Source: Prauserella isguenensis (GTDB taxonomy: Bacteria > Actinomycetota > Actinomycetes > Mycobacteriales > Pseudonocardiaceae). From it: 64,000 nucleotides of DNA. The DNA lies in NCBI RefSeq assembly GCF_014191605.1, contig NZ_JACHWU010000005.1, positions 169,738 to 233,737 of the forward strand, given 5' to 3'. Below are positions 18,601-27,284 of this stretch, piece by piece. The notes under the pieces are model-generated. The model saw nothing but the letters and a program-made list of their open reading frames with translations, ran no database searches and was not told the DNA's origin. The position numbers and the translations under genes were made by a program. Each line of letters starts with the position of its first letter. Position 1 is the stretch's first letter.

Positions 18601-21600
18601 GTCCGGCCTGCAACGCCGTCGCGGGCAGCACGTCCGAGACCGGGCCGAGACGTTCGAGCGCGTCGATGTCGGCCTGCGTCAACGACGCCAACGGCAGATC
18701 GGACGGAGTGAGCCCGCCGCCTCCGGGCCCGATGCGCTCGGCGTGCGCGGCGAGGGCGTCGAGCGCCTCGGCCCAGCCGCGCTGCAGCTCGGCAAGCAAG
18801 GCGGGGTCGACGAGCCTGCCCGCTGCCGTCCACTCGACGGCGAGTCGCGGGCCGCCGGCTCCGTCACCCCCGTCACCCGCGTCTTCGCCGCCGGACTCGC
18901 CGTCACCTGCGGCGTGCTCGTGGACGAAGCAGTTCAGCGCGAGGACCTGTTCGAGCGCCTTGTCCTCGGGTTCGAGGACGCCGAACGCCTCCCGTGCGGG
19001 CAGTCGCCAGTCGCCGCCGTCGGGTGCGACGAACCGCCCGAGGTAGTTGAGCAGCACCTCGGGCGGTTGCGGTTCGAGATCGACGCCGTCGTCGAGATGA
19101 CGGAGGACGCCGTAGCCGACACCGCCGTCGGGCACGGCGCGCCGGGCCTCCTTGACCGCGCGCAACAGCCGTCCGGCCGCCTCGCCGCCCGCGAGGGCGT
19201 CGCGAAGCTCCGCGTCGGTCCGCAGGGCGTCGGCGGGCACCCGCACGGGAAACTCGCTGGTGAACCAGCCGATGGTGCGCGACAGGTCGGCGCCGGGGGT
19301 GACCGCGTCCCTGCCGTGGCTCTCCACCGTGACCCCGAAGGCGGGCGGGCGCGGGTTCGCGGCAGAAGCCGTCGACGTCCGGACGCGCACGGATCGCAGG
19401 GCGAGGGTCAGGGCCGCGAGCAGGATCTCGTCGGTCCCGGTGCGGTAGGCCGCCGGCAGTGTCGTCAGCGCGGCCGCCGACGACCGCCGGTTCACGACCG
19501 TGAGGTCGCGGCGTGCCGTCGCGGCGGTGTCCTGCTCCGGGTCGAGTGCGGCCACGCCGAGCGGCCGCAGCTCCGGGTCGGCGGCTGCGCGCCAGTGATC
19601 GAGTTCCCCGCGGCGCTCCCCCGCCGTACCCTGCTCGGCCAGTGCCAGCGCATGCGCGCGCCACGACGTGCCGACGGGCGCGAGCGCATCGCCGCGGCAG
19701 GCGGCCCGCAGGTCCGGCACCAGCACGCGCCAGGACACGCCGTCCATGACGAGGTGGTGGGCGACGATCACGAGCCGGTCGTCACCGACGAGCGCCAGCC
19801 GCAGCAGATCGCCCGCGACCGGGTCCAGCTCACCGGCGAGCCGTTCCGCGACATCGGCCGGTTCGACGCCCGCGGGTTCGGCCGACACCATGTCCTCGGC
19901 GGAGGCCGCCGTGCCGGGACGCACCTCGAGTTCCCGCCGACCCGTGAGCCGCAGGCGCAGCGCGTCGTGGGTGTCGAGGACGACGCCCAGCCCGGCGACC
20001 AGGCTCGCACGTGGCAGCGGCGCACTCGTCGTGACGACCGTCCACTGTGCATAGCCCGCGAAGGCGTCCGGGTCGGGGTGCGGGTCGAGCAGGCCGCGGA
20101 CGATCGGCGGTGCGGGCAGGGTGCCGACCGGTTCGTCGGCGGCCACCGGCGGCACGTCGGCGTCCACGGCGGACATCCGGGTGGCCAACGAGGCCAGGTC
20201 GCGGCGGGCCAGGAGGTCGCGCGGCCGCAGCTCGACGCCCCGCGCGCGGAGGCGGCTGCTGACACTGATCGCGCTGATGCTGTCGCCGCCGAGGCCGAAG
20301 AAGTCCTCGTCCGGGCTCACCTCGTCGGCCGCCAGGTCGAACACCTCGGCGACGACGACACAGAGCAGGCGTTCGGCCTCGCTCGACGGCGGCCTGCCGG
20401 ACGTCGTGGCACGCGGCACCGGCAGCGCCGCGCGGTCGACCTTGCCGCTCACGGTCAGTGGCAGCTCGTCGAGCACGACGACCGCCGACGGCACCAGGTG
20501 GTCGGGCAGTCGCTCGGCGAGGGCCTCACGCAGTCCGTCCGGCGACGGAGCGGCCCCGCGTTCGGGCACGACGTAGCCGACCAGGCGTGGCGCTGCCGTA
20601 TCGTGACGGACCATCGCGGCCGCACCGCTCACGCCCGGCGACGCGCCGAGCTCCGCCTCGACCTCGCCGACCTCGACGCGATGGCCGCGGATCTTCACCT
20701 GGCCGTCGGCACGCCCCACGTAGTCGAACCCGCGCTCCGGTGTCCACCGGGCGAGGTCTCCGGTGCGGTACATCCGCTCGCCGGGCGCGCCGTAGGGATC
20801 GGCCACGAACCGCTCGGCGGTGCCGGCGAAGCGGCCGAGATACCCACGCGCGAGCTGCGGCCCCGCGAGGTACAACTCCCCCACCGAACCCGGCGCGACC
20901 GGCTGCAGCGCGTTGTCCAGCAGGTACGTTCGCATCCCGGCGAGCGGACGTCCGATCACCGGCGTCTCGCCCGCGATGCCGGCGTAGGCGGCGTCGACGG
21001 TCGCCTCCGTCGGCCCGTAGATGTTTCGTCCATCCACAGCAGACTCGGCGATGCGGCGCCACAGCGAGGGCGGGGTCGCCTCGCCGCCGAGCACGACCAG
21101 CGACGGCCGGTGCGGGCCCGTGAGCAGTCCGGCGTCGACGAGCGGGGCGGCCAGCGACGGCGTGGTGTCGACGACGTCGATCGCGTCCCGCGCGTAGGCG
21201 GCCAGCAGAGCGTCCGCGTCCTGGGTGACGTCGGTGTCGTAGAGGTGCAGTTCGTGGCCGCACAGCAGCCACAACAGCTGGTCGAGGGCGGAGTCGAACG
21301 CGAACGAGTACGTGTGCGCGACGCGCAGCCTCCGGCCCGTGCGGCGCTGCGTCTCGGCGATCACCGTCGCGCGCTGGTGGTGCAGCAGCGCGCGCAGGCC
21401 GGCCGACGGCACGAGCACGCCCTTCGGCGTTCCCGTCGACCCCGACGTGTAGATGACGTACGCCAGGTCCCCGGGCCTGCGCTCGCGGGCCAGTTCGGCG
21501 GTCGACAGTGGACGGTCCTCGTGGCGGACTGCGTCGGCGACGGTCATCGTGGGCCACGAACCGACGTCGCGGCCCAGCGCCGGATCGGTCACGATCAGCG

Positions 21601-23299
21601 CGGGCTGCGCGTCGGCCAGGAGCAGCCGTAGGCGCTCGTCGGGGTGCTCGAGGTCCAGCGGCAGGAACGCGGCTCCGGCGTCGAGCGCCGCCAACAACGT
21701 CACGACGAGGTCGGCCGACCGTGGCAACGCGACCGCGACCACATCGTCGGGGCCCGCACCGCGCGCCCGCAGCGCCCGCGCGAGCCGGTGCACACGCGCG
21801 GCCAGCTCGGCGTAGGTCACGCGCTCGTCACCGTGGACCAGCGCGAGCTCGTCACCGCGGGACGCCGCGAGCGCGGACAGCACGTCGGGCACCGCGGCGG
21901 GTTCCCCCGGAACGGCCGCGGGCGTCCACGCCTCCAGCAGCTCGTCGCGGACCCCGGCCGGCAGCGGCGACACCTGTCCCGCCGTTCGCTCCGCATCGGC
22001 CGACAGCTGCCGGACGATCGACCGCACCGTCTCGAGCCGGGCATCCACATCGGACTGGCTGTGGGTGCGGGCATCCACCTCGAACCCGAGCAACAGTCCG
22101 CCGTCCCGGGCAGGAAGCACGCTCAGGCCCATGTCCTCGGGCGGCCCGCCCGCGACGTTGCGCATGACACCCGTCGACCCGGCGAAGTCCAGCGTCAGGT
22201 CGAACGCCTTCAGGTTCACACCCGCCCCGTGCAGGATCGCCCCCGCGCCCGGGGCCGCCAGGTCGCGCGGCAGGTTCTCGCCGCGGTAGCGCTGGTGGGC
22301 GCGCAGCTGCCGCATCGCCTCGGCGACCCGGCGGGCGACGACGCCGAGGGTGTCGCCGCCCCGCACCTCGACCCGCAGCGGCAGCACGTTGACCGCCATG
22401 CCCGGCGTCCGCAGTTCCGCACCGCTCGTGCGGCACATCAGCGGCAGCGCGAACAGCACGTCGCTGCGGCCGAGCACGCGATGCAGGAACACCGCGTAGC
22501 AGGCCAGGAGGGCGTCGCCCCACGTGACGCCCTCCCGGTCCGCGCACGCGCGCAGCTGCGCCACGTCCTCGGCGGGAAGCACCGCCTTCGCCGACACCGT
22601 GTCCGCGATCCCCGAGCCGGGCGCGGTCCACTCCGGAAGGTCCGGCATCGGTGTCATCCGGTCGACCCAGTAGGCACGGTCCGCCTCGGGTCCGTCGCTC
22701 GCCAGGTAGTCGCGGTCGGCGGCGATGAAGTCGGCGAACGGGCTGAACGGACATTTGGGGGGGTCCTCGCCCCGCACGAGCGCCGTGTACCGGGCCGCCG
22801 TGCGCCGGGCCAGCATCGCCGCGCTGTAGCCGTCGAACACGAGGTGGTGGCCGAGCTGTGTGTACCAGACCTCGGTGCCGGACAGCGTGATGATCGTCTG
22901 CGTGTACAGCAGCCCGTCGGTCATGCCGCGAGACGACTCGGCCAGCGCGAACCGTTCCTCGGCGACGAGCTGCTCGGCGGCCTCGCGCGGATCGGCCTCA
23001 CCGCTGACGTCGACCACCCGCGGCGCGGCCACCGGTTCGTCGCTCACCCATTGCCGCGGACCGCTCGCGGTGTCGGCCATCCGCAGCCGCAGCGACTCCG
23101 CCTCGGTGACCGTGCCGGTCATCGCCTCGGCCAGCAGGGCGACGTCCACCGGCGCGTCGCCGCTCAGCTCGACGACGTCGCCGACGACGTAGTACGGCGA
23201 ATCCGGTTCGAGCCGCTGCGCGTTCCAGATGCCCAGCTGCGCGCTGGTCAGCTCGAACGGCTCGGTGGCAGGTGCGGCTGATTCCGACGGTGACAACAC
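12680..23299 (-). CDS. siderophore non-ribosomal peptide synthetase, C-A-PCP-E-C-A-PCP-E-C
   Basis: A 3539-residue synthetase. Domains by their motifs: condensation 1 (HHLVFDG near 149, likely accepting DHB from the aryl carrier), adenylation 1 (TSGSTGTPKG near 611), carrier 1 (GGDSIS near 999), epimerase 1 (HHLVMDGVSW near 1178), condensation 2 (HHALLDGWS near 1696), adenylation 2 (TSGTTGKPKG near 2167), carrier 2 (GGDSIV near 2546), epimerase 2 (HHLLVDGVSW near 2749), and a last condensation domain (HHVLSDGWS near 3207). There is no thioesterase or reductase. Both epimerases keep their HHxxxDG, SHGRD/GHGRH and NYLG motifs, so D-residues are expected at both positions. The start is GTG, or TTG one codon later with AGGAG 6 bp before. 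It lies 71 bp after the importer ATPase gene. Confidence 0.93.
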   Translation of the reverse strand: MLSPSESAAPATEPFELTSAQLGIWNAQRLEPDSPYYVVGDVVELSGDAPVDVALLAEAMTGTVTEAESLRLRMADTASGPRQWVSDEPVAAPRVVDVSGEADPREAAEQLVAEERFALAESSRGMTDGLLYTQTIITLSGTEVWYTQLGHHLVFDGYSAAMLARRTAARYTALVRGEDPPKCPFSPFADFIAADRDYLASDGPEADRAYWVDRMTPMPDLPEWTAPGSGIADTVSAKAVLPAEDVAQLRACADREGVTWGDALLACYAVFLHRVLGRSDVLFALPLMCRTSGAELRTPGMAVNVLPLRVEVRGGDTLGVVARRVAEAMRQLRAHQRYRGENLPRDLAAPGAGAILHGAGVNLKAFDLTLDFAGSTGVMRNVAGGPPEDMGLSVLPARDGGLLLGFEVDARTHSQSDVDARLETVRSIVRQLSADAERTAGQVSPLPAGVRDELLEAWTPAAVPGEPAAVPDVLSALAASRGDELALVHGDERVTYAELAARVHRLARALRARGAGPDDVVAVALPRSADLVVTLLAALDAGAAFLPLDLEHPDERLRLLLADAQPALIVTDPALGRDVGSWPTMTVADAVRHEDRPLSTAELARERRPGDLAYVIYTSGSTGTPKGVLVPSAGLRALLHHQRATVIAETQRRTGRRLRVAHTYSFAFDSALDQLLWLLCGHELHLYDTDVTQDADALLAAYARDAIDVVDTTPSLAAPLVDAGLLTGPHRPSLVVLGGEATPPSLWRRIAESAVDGRNIYGPTEATVDAAYAGIAGETPVIGRPLAGMRTYLLDNALQPVAPGSVGELYLAGPQLARGYLGRFAGTAERFVADPYGAPGERMYRTGDLARWTPERGFDYVGRADGQVKIRGHRVEVGEVEAELGASPGVSGAAAMVRHDTAAPRLVGYVVPERGAAPSPDGLREALAERLPDHLVPSAVVVLDELPLTVSGKVDRAALPVPRATTSGRPPSSEAERLLCVVVAEVFDLAADEVSPDEDFFGLGGDSISAISVSSRLRARGVELRPRDLLARRDLASLATRMSAVDADVPPVAADEPVGTLPAPPIVRGLLDPHPDPDAFAGYAQWTVVTTSAPLPRASLVAGLGVVLDTHDALRLRLTGRRELEVRPGTAASAEDMVSAEPAGVEPADVAERLAGELDPVAGDLLRLALVGDDRLVIVAHHLVMDGVSWRVLVPDLRAACRGDALAPVGTSWRAHALALAEQGTAGERRGELDHWRAAADPELRPLGVAALDPEQDTAATARRDLTVVNRRSSAAALTTLPAAYRTGTDEILLAALTLALRSVRVRTSTASAANPRPPAFGVTVESHGRDAVTPGADLSRTIGWFTSEFPVRVPADALRTDAELRDALAGGEAAGRLLRAVKEARRAVPDGGVGYGVLRHLDDGVDLEPQPPEVLLNYLGRFVAPDGGDWRLPAREAFGVLEPEDKALEQVLALNCFVHEHAAGDGESGGEDAGDGGDGAGGPRLAVEWTAAGRLVDPALLAELQRGWAEALDALAAHAERIGPGGGGLTPSDLPLASLTQADIDALERLGPVSDVLPATALQAGLSFHTMAAGDADADVYVVQAMLTLTGELDERRLADAAGELLRRQPALRVHLATIVSGEVVQVVPAEADLDWQLIDMSTTDSGTDSPGGGDLEARFAARCREELERPFDPEVPPLIRFRLFRFGPAEHRLVLTNHHALLDGWSMPLAGRTLLGLYRELGGGPAVPPSASLQDYHHWLAGRDRNAALDAWRDALSGVDEATRLAPATARREVSRPGRVTLELGEEFSERLSAFARARGITVTTVLQTAWGLLLGRLTRRRDVVFGCPVSGRPAEVDGVESMIGQLGNTIPVRVRYRPDQSAAELLDAVHDESVALADHHHLGLPDIQRAIGVGELFDTMLVMENFPFNGAGLAVDEKVALAGVDITDATHYPLTVIALPGDALSLVLSYQPHAFTDDTVRGYARWLHTLLTELVTDVDRPVAALPMLDAADAAAVLQRGTSRLPAKARDGVLETFASWVARTPDAEALVCRSRSLTYAELDRLANRLAHRLLDAGAGPETPVGMLLGRDVEMIVALLGILKAGAVYLPLDPDYPNDRLAYMIGDARPVAFVADAGALATLGGEVRGDGTVVRVDDPAVLGDPAVPTDRDADPAHARTELTPDSLAYVIYTSGTTGKPKGVAVTHRGIPDLISLQEEVVGVTAHDRYLHFASTSFDVAFWQTMVPLASGGTLVVAPEEVRVPGDELLDYIAEHRLTGINLLPSFLSAVPEDRAVPDDVFFVVGAERLDPELADRWGRGRRALFNAYGPTEVTINSVTWHYEPGETGAVPIGRPDPNVRAYVLDDGLQPVGTGVAGELYLAGPKLARGYLGRPGQTSQAFVADPYGEPGSRMYRTGDVVYWRPDGQLVFLGRADRQVKVRGFRIELAEIETALTRHPDVRGCAVVVRGGRQLVGYVIPAEGAEFDPVRLREDLLVELPDYMVPAAFVRLDRLPLTPGGKLDEHALPAPEHAGDGTGREPSTHAEEVLLGIVRDVLGADDIRLDDHFLEVGGDSIVSLQVVSRARRQGLRLGPRDVLDGGTVAGIAARCNAAEDGADTGPSTGDAPLTPVMRDLLDRAPEPGDFCQWTELCVPAGGDLATWSRAVDALLRTHDVLRAHLADGDGTQGRADTEGGTGAAAVRTPVLRIPEPDAVTAADVLTRVASTGDVRVLVDGWIADVREQFDVRRAPLVRALWVDRGPDELGRFVLVAHHLLVDGVSWRVLVDDLTDAYEGRELPRPTPFLGWARSLASAADARAGEQAHWRAVGRNPQKRLTRARFDPGRDTGATAVHHEFALDAEVSRTLLTALPAAYHATPDTVLLTALTRAIARWADREPDLYLALEGHGRHAPDPDRDVDLSRTVGWFTAVHPARITLPDGDAATQLKAVKERLRAQGDGLGHGILAAAGRVTPVHPDVSWNYLGQFVQAPDVEHAWQAPPGSAPFGSGGDKLPMPHSLMVNAMTTGDGDGQALHVRITWPRAVLTDDDVAGLAEAFRVELVALASDEDALRGAGRTPSDFELVSLTQSDVDELERRYRVADVVPLSPLQELMLRHSRRAGTRDPYTVQAAFSLTGRVDVDALHAAVCDLVTRHPNLGAAFPPGLDVAVLPADAAPDRRYVDVSAAADVDAEVDRVLAADLAERFDLAAGSPVRLTVVRRSAEAVDLVLTTHHVLSDGWSAPRMLGEIFAAYTARIGGDAELPAPVPFTRYLRWLSHRDRTADVAAWSGELASVDRYDRALPDTPAATRNGTAGSGASAAGEGEDAAGLPEPVTFDLEPQLVRTLAATAAACGITAATLVQGAWAAVLTARSGRKDVHFGTMVSGRPPEVDGVEEIIGLLANTVPVRATLTGHLADALRDLQERQQALAPHHAVSLPALERSVGVKRLFDSLLVFENYPVDPDRLAEPTPGVRLTDMRFREWTHHPVTVTVMPEGAGWRGIVACRPGAVAESADRIAAAFERVLRALPDALGETGGSGDEAMVDGAALVRLAERSLRAGTE

Positions 23300-23370
23300 T
23301 CGCTCCTCACGAACGCCTGGACAGAGCCGGTGGGGGCCGGTCGCGCGCGGCCTTCCCGGCCGCAGGCGCG

Positions 23371-24144
23371 CTACTCGGGGACGACCATCGGCGTGCCGCT
23401 CACCGGGTCGGCGACGATCACGCTCGGCAGGTCGAACACGTCCTTGATCAGTGCCGCGTCGACGACGTCGGCCGCCGCGCCCTCGGCGGCCACGCGGCCG
23501 TCCTTCATCGCGACGAGGTGGTCGGCGAACCGGCACGCCTGGTTGATGTCGTGCAGCACTGCGATCACGGTGCGGCCCTCGTTCCGCAGCCGGGACAGCA
23601 GTGCCAGCAGCCGGTACTGGTGCGTGATGTCCAGAAAGGACGTCGGCTCGTCGAGCAGCAGGTAGGGCGTGTCCTGCGCGAGCACCATCGCCACCCACAC
23701 GCGTTGGCGTTGGCCGCCGGAGAGCTCGGCCACCTGCCGGTCGGCGAAGTCCTCCACCTCGGCGGTCACCATGGCCTCGGCGACGGCCCGTTCGTCGTCC
23801 GGCGTCCACAGCGCCAGCAGCGACTGGTGCGGGTACCGGCCGCGTGCGACGAGCTGGCGCACCGTGATGCCCTCCGGCGCCAGTGGATCCTGCGGCAGGA
23901 ACGCCAGTTCGCGCGCGAGGCCCTTCGCCGGAAGGTCCGACACGGAACGCGAATCGAGCGTCACCGCGCCCTCGTCGGGTGTCAGCAGCCGGACGAACGC
24001 CCGCAGCAACGTCGACTTGCCGCAGCCGTTCGGCCCGACGACGGCGGTGAACGCACCGTCCGGGACGTCGAGGGTCAACCGGGTCGACACGACCCGATCG
24101 CCGTAGCCGAGGGTCACGTCCCGAGCGGACAGTCGGGTGGTCAT
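23371..24144 (-). CDS. ferric-siderophore ABC importer ATPase
   Basis: A 257-residue FecE/FepC-type ATPase. It has Walker A GPNGCGKST (residues 37-45), a Q-loop at LPQDPLAP, signature LSGGQRQRV and Walker B YLLLDEPTSFLD, all intact. The ATG overlaps the preceding permease stop as ATGA; a longer open frame upstream lies inside that permease gene and is not used. Together with the two permeases and the lipoprotein it forms a complete importer that energises uptake of the ferric siderophore. Confidence 0.92.
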   Translation of the reverse strand: MTTRLSARDVTLGYGDRVVSTRLTLDVPDGAFTAVVGPNGCGKSTLLRAFVRLLTPDEGAVTLDSRSVSDLPAKGLARELAFLPQDPLAPEGITVRQLVARGRYPHQSLLALWTPDDERAVAEAMVTAEVEDFADRQVAELSGGQRQRVWVAMVLAQDTPYLLLDEPTSFLDITHQYRLLALLSRLRNEGRTVIAVLHDINQACRFADHLVAMKDGRVAAEGAAADVVDAALIKDVFDLPSVIVADPVSGTPMVVPE

Positions 24145-25202
24145 CTCCGCCTCACCTCCTGGGCGAGCAGCCAGATCAGGTAACCGCCGCCGATCGCCGT
24201 CGTGACGACGCCGACGGGCAGGGACACGGGGGCGAGCAGCATCTGCGCGACGAGGTCGGCGAACTGCAGCAGCACCGCCCCGGTGAGGGCGGCGGGCAGC
24301 AGCGGAACACCGGGCGCCTTCGCCAGCCTGCGGCCGATCTGCGGTGCGGCCAGTGCCACGAACATCACCGGGCCCGCCACCGCGGTCACGGTCGCCGTGC
24401 AACCGACGCCGACCAGCACCATCAGCAGCCGCTGCCGTTCCAGCGGCACCCCGGTCGACACGGCGATCGAGTCGCCCAGCGCAGACTGCTGCAACGCCGA
24501 GGCGCGGAGGCCGATGACGGTCAACAGCACCGCGATGACAGTGAACGGCACGACCAGGTCCTCCCAGTCGATGCCGTTGAGCGAACCCGAGTTCCAGCCG
24601 ACCGCGGCCATCGCGACCTCGAGCTCCGCGCGCAGCACGAGCCAGTTGTTCAGCGCCGTGACCATCGCGTTCACAGCGATACCGATGACGACCAGGCGCA
24701 TGCCGGACAGGCCGTTCGACCGCGACAGCGAGTACACCAACGCCGCGGTGACCAGCCCGCCTGCGACCGCACCGAACGCGACGGTGACCGACGCGCCCGC
24801 GAACACGGTCATGACCAGCAACGCGCCGGTGTAGGCGCCCGCGTCGAGACCGATGATGTCCGGGCTGCCCATCGGGTTGCGCGTCAGGTTCTGGAAGATC
24901 GCACCCGCCACGCCGAGCGCGGCACCGAACAGGATTCCCGCCACGACGCGGGGCGCGCGCCATTCGGCGATGACCACGGACGGCTCCAGGCCCGTCAGGG
25001 CACCGAACACCTCACCGGGCGTGGCCCAGCTCGTGCCGTACGACAGTCCGACGAAGCCGAGCCCGAGCATCGCCACGACACAGCCGACGACGAGCCCGAT
25101 GATGCGGCGCTGGACGAACCATGCGCGGCCGCCGACGGGCACGCGCACCGTCGAGGTCTGTTCCGCCACCGGCGTCTCCCTCGTCTTCTGCGCGCCGGTC
25201 AC
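24141..25202 (-). CDS. FecCD-family iron-siderophore permease (second)
   Basis: A 353-residue, roughly ten-TM permease of the FecCD/BtuC family. Typical segments are EWRAPRVVAGILFGAALGVA near residue 75 and NPMGSPDIIGLDAGA, then the ATPase-contact region after GPVMFVALAAPQIGRRL. It overlaps both neighbours by 4 bp (stop/start ATGA or GTGA), so the three transport genes are translationally linked. It pairs with the upstream permease as a heterodimer. Confidence 0.9.
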   Translation of the reverse strand: MTGAQKTRETPVAEQTSTVRVPVGGRAWFVQRRIIGLVVGCVVAMLGLGFVGLSYGTSWATPGEVFGALTGLEPSVVIAEWRAPRVVAGILFGAALGVAGAIFQNLTRNPMGSPDIIGLDAGAYTGALLVMTVFAGASVTVAFGAVAGGLVTAALVYSLSRSNGLSGMRLVVIGIAVNAMVTALNNWLVLRAELEVAMAAVGWNSGSLNGIDWEDLVVPFTVIAVLLTVIGLRASALQQSALGDSIAVSTGVPLERQRLLMVLVGVGCTATVTAVAGPVMFVALAAPQIGRRLAKAPGVPLLPAALTGAVLLQFADLVAQMLLAPVSLPVGVVTTAIGGGYLIWLLAQEVRRR

Positions 25203-26215
25203 AACGACCCCGCCCCGTAACGCCGGACGACCCAGATCAGCATCGGGCCGCCGAGGAACGCGGTGACGATCGCGACCGGCACCTCACCGGTGTGGAGCAG
25301 CACGCGCGCGATCGTGTCCGCCACGAGCATCAGGATCGGGCCCACGACCGCGGACAGGCCGACGAGCCACGGCACCGAACCGGACGTCAGCCTCCGCAGC
25401 AGGTGCGGCACGATCAGGCCGACGAACAGGATCGGCCCCGCGACGGCGGTCGCCGCACCGGCCAACACGGTGATCAGAACCAGCGTCACCGTGCGCACGC
25501 GCGCGACGTTGGCGCCCAGCGTGTGCGCGACCGTCTCGCCCAGTGCGACCGCGTTGAGCGACCGCGCGATCACCAGCGCGCCGACGAACGCCACACCGAT
25601 GGCGACGAGCGGCACCGTCAGATCCGCCTGCTCGCGACCCGCCAGCGAACCGACCGCCCAGAACCGATACTTGTCCAATGTGTCCGGTGACGTGAGCCGG
25701 ATGCCGAGGGAGACGCCCATCAGCACGGCCGAAAACGCCACGCCCGCGAGCAGCAGCCGCAGCGTGGAGTGCCTTCCGACCGCGTACACGAGCGCGGTCG
25801 CGAGCACCGAACCGGCGACGCCGAGACCGAGCTGCGACACCGCCGAGCCCGCCAGTCCCAGCGCGGCGCCCACGGTGAGCGCGAACCCGGCGCCGTGGGT
25901 GACGCCGAGGATGCCCGGTTCGGCGAGCGGGTTCCGCGACAGCGTCTGGATCAGCGCGCCACCGACGGCGAGGGCGGCGCCCACGGCGATCCCGAGCACC
26001 GTTCGCGGGAGCCGGATGTCACGTACGACCAGATGGTCGCCGTTGAGCGGATCGAAGTCCGCCACTGCTCCCCACATCTCACCGACGGGCACGGCGCGCG
26101 CCCCGACGGCGACGCTGGCGACACCGGCGGCGAGCAGCGCGAGCAGCCCCACGGCGAGGGCGGCCGGGCGGGCCGTCCTCACCGTGGGCGGGGTCGCGGG
26201 TGGTGCGCTCGTCAC
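25199..26215 (-). CDS. FecCD-family iron-siderophore permease (first)
   Basis: A 338-residue multi-spanning permease. Family features are RLPRTVLGIAVGAALAVGGA, NPLAEPGILGVTHGAG, and the coupling region GPILFVGLIVPHLLRRL. It lies 10 bp after the lipoprotein gene and overlaps the second permease gene by 4 bp. It belongs to the same ferric-siderophore importer. Confidence 0.9.
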   Translation of the reverse strand: MTSAPPATPPTVRTARPAALAVGLLALLAAGVASVAVGARAVPVGEMWGAVADFDPLNGDHLVVRDIRLPRTVLGIAVGAALAVGGALIQTLSRNPLAEPGILGVTHGAGFALTVGAALGLAGSAVSQLGLGVAGSVLATALVYAVGRHSTLRLLLAGVAFSAVLMGVSLGIRLTSPDTLDKYRFWAVGSLAGREQADLTVPLVAIGVAFVGALVIARSLNAVALGETVAHTLGANVARVRTVTLVLITVLAGAATAVAGPILFVGLIVPHLLRRLTSGSVPWLVGLSAVVGPILMLVADTIARVLLHTGEVPVAIVTAFLGGPMLIWVVRRYGAGSL

Positions 26216-26225
26216 GGCCGCGGCG

Positions 26226-27227
26226 TCACTTGTTCAGCAGCGGTGCGAACGTCTCGTCCAGCGCGTCGAGCGTCTGCTGCGCCTGACCGTACGTCGCCGC
26301 CTCGGTGTACTTGATCGGGAACGTCATGTCCTTCTTCACTGCGGGCAGGTTCTTCCACAGGTTGGAGTCCATGACGTACTCGACCGACTGGGGAACGGAC
26401 CCGTCGGCGTTCACGGTGTAGGTGATCGCGTCGGCCTCACGCATGGCCGAGGGCAGCTCCTCGAGCGACGGGTACTCGCTGACCGCGCGGGAACCCTTGC
26501 CCTTCTCCTCGACCTCGCCGTAGTACTTCGCGCCGATGTCGCCCGCGATGTTCGTACCCCACGAGCCGTCGAACTCGCGCTGGAAGTTGCCGTTCTCGAC
26601 CTCGCCGTAGCCGCCGACGTGGGCCAGCTTCAGACCCGAAAGGGCGTCGGCGTACTTGTTCTTCAGCTTCTCGGCCTTCGCATCGTACTCGCTCTTGACC
26701 TCGTCGAACCGCTCCAGCGCGCCCGCCGCATCGGCCTGCTTGCGGGAGACCTCGCGCCACGCCGACGGCACGTCGGGGCCGACGGCCACGACGGGTGCGA
26801 TCGACTCGAGCCGTTCGGCGTCGATCTCGGCGAAGATCGGCTTCGGAACGCCGATGACGATCAGGTCCGGGTTCTGCTCGGCGATGGCGTCGTAGTTCGT
26901 CTCCGCCGCGGTCTCACCGGCGACCTGCGGCAACTCCTTGTACGTCGTGAGGTCCTCGTCGGACATCATCGGTTCGCCGCGCTCCCACGACGAGACGCCG
27001 ACGAGCGGGGCGTCCGCCTCGATGAGCGACGGCACGGCGTAGCCCGTGGCGACGACCCGCTTCGGGTTCTGGGGAATCTCGACGGTGCCGTTGTCGGCCG
27101 TGAACTGCCGGGTCGGACCCTCGGTCTGTTCCTCGCCTGCCGCCCCGCACGCGGAGAGACCGACCGTCAGCGCGAGGACAGCCGCGGCGGCGGCCCCCTG
27201 GGTGAGGCGAGATCTGAGCAGAGACAT
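26226..27227 (-). CDS. siderophore-binding lipoprotein of the ABC importer
   Basis: A 333-residue periplasmic-binding-type protein anchored as a lipoprotein: basic start, hydrophobic stretch, lipobox LSAC with the lipidated Cys at residue 27. The class III binding-protein fold shows in RVVATGYAVPSLIEAD, the long linker helix, and the paired lobes. The ATG with GAGGA 5 bp upstream was chosen; an in-frame start 7 codons earlier is possible. It binds the ferric siderophore outside the membrane and hands it to the two FecCD permeases. Confidence 0.9.
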   Translation of the reverse strand: MSLLRSRLTQGAAAAAVLALTVGLSACGAAGEEQTEGPTRQFTADNGTVEIPQNPKRVVATGYAVPSLIEADAPLVGVSSWERGEPMMSDEDLTTYKELPQVAGETAAETNYDAIAEQNPDLIVIGVPKPIFAEIDAERLESIAPVVAVGPDVPSAWREVSRKQADAAGALERFDEVKSEYDAKAEKLKNKYADALSGLKLAHVGGYGEVENGNFQREFDGSWGTNIAGDIGAKYYGEVEEKGKGSRAVSEYPSLEELPSAMREADAITYTVNADGSVPQSVEYVMDSNLWKNLPAVKKDMTFPIKYTEAATYGQAQQTLDALDETFAPLLNK

Positions 27228-27284
27228 CGTTTCCTCGTCCTTGAACAACTCGATGGGGTTGGGGATTCAATTGCTGCGCAGGGA

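Noticed and set aside
16736..21631. 1631-codon open frame on the plus strand opposite the NRPS
   Set aside because: It is antisense to well-supported adenylation, carrier and condensation motifs. Its translation is Arg/Gly/His-rich without any domain, as expected from high-GC mirror frames.
23300..23809. 170-codon upstream extension of the NRPS frame
   Set aside because: It overlaps the importer ATPase gene on the same strand and is Arg/Gly-rich low-complexity. A ribosome binding site and a recognisable C-domain start lie at 23299/23296.
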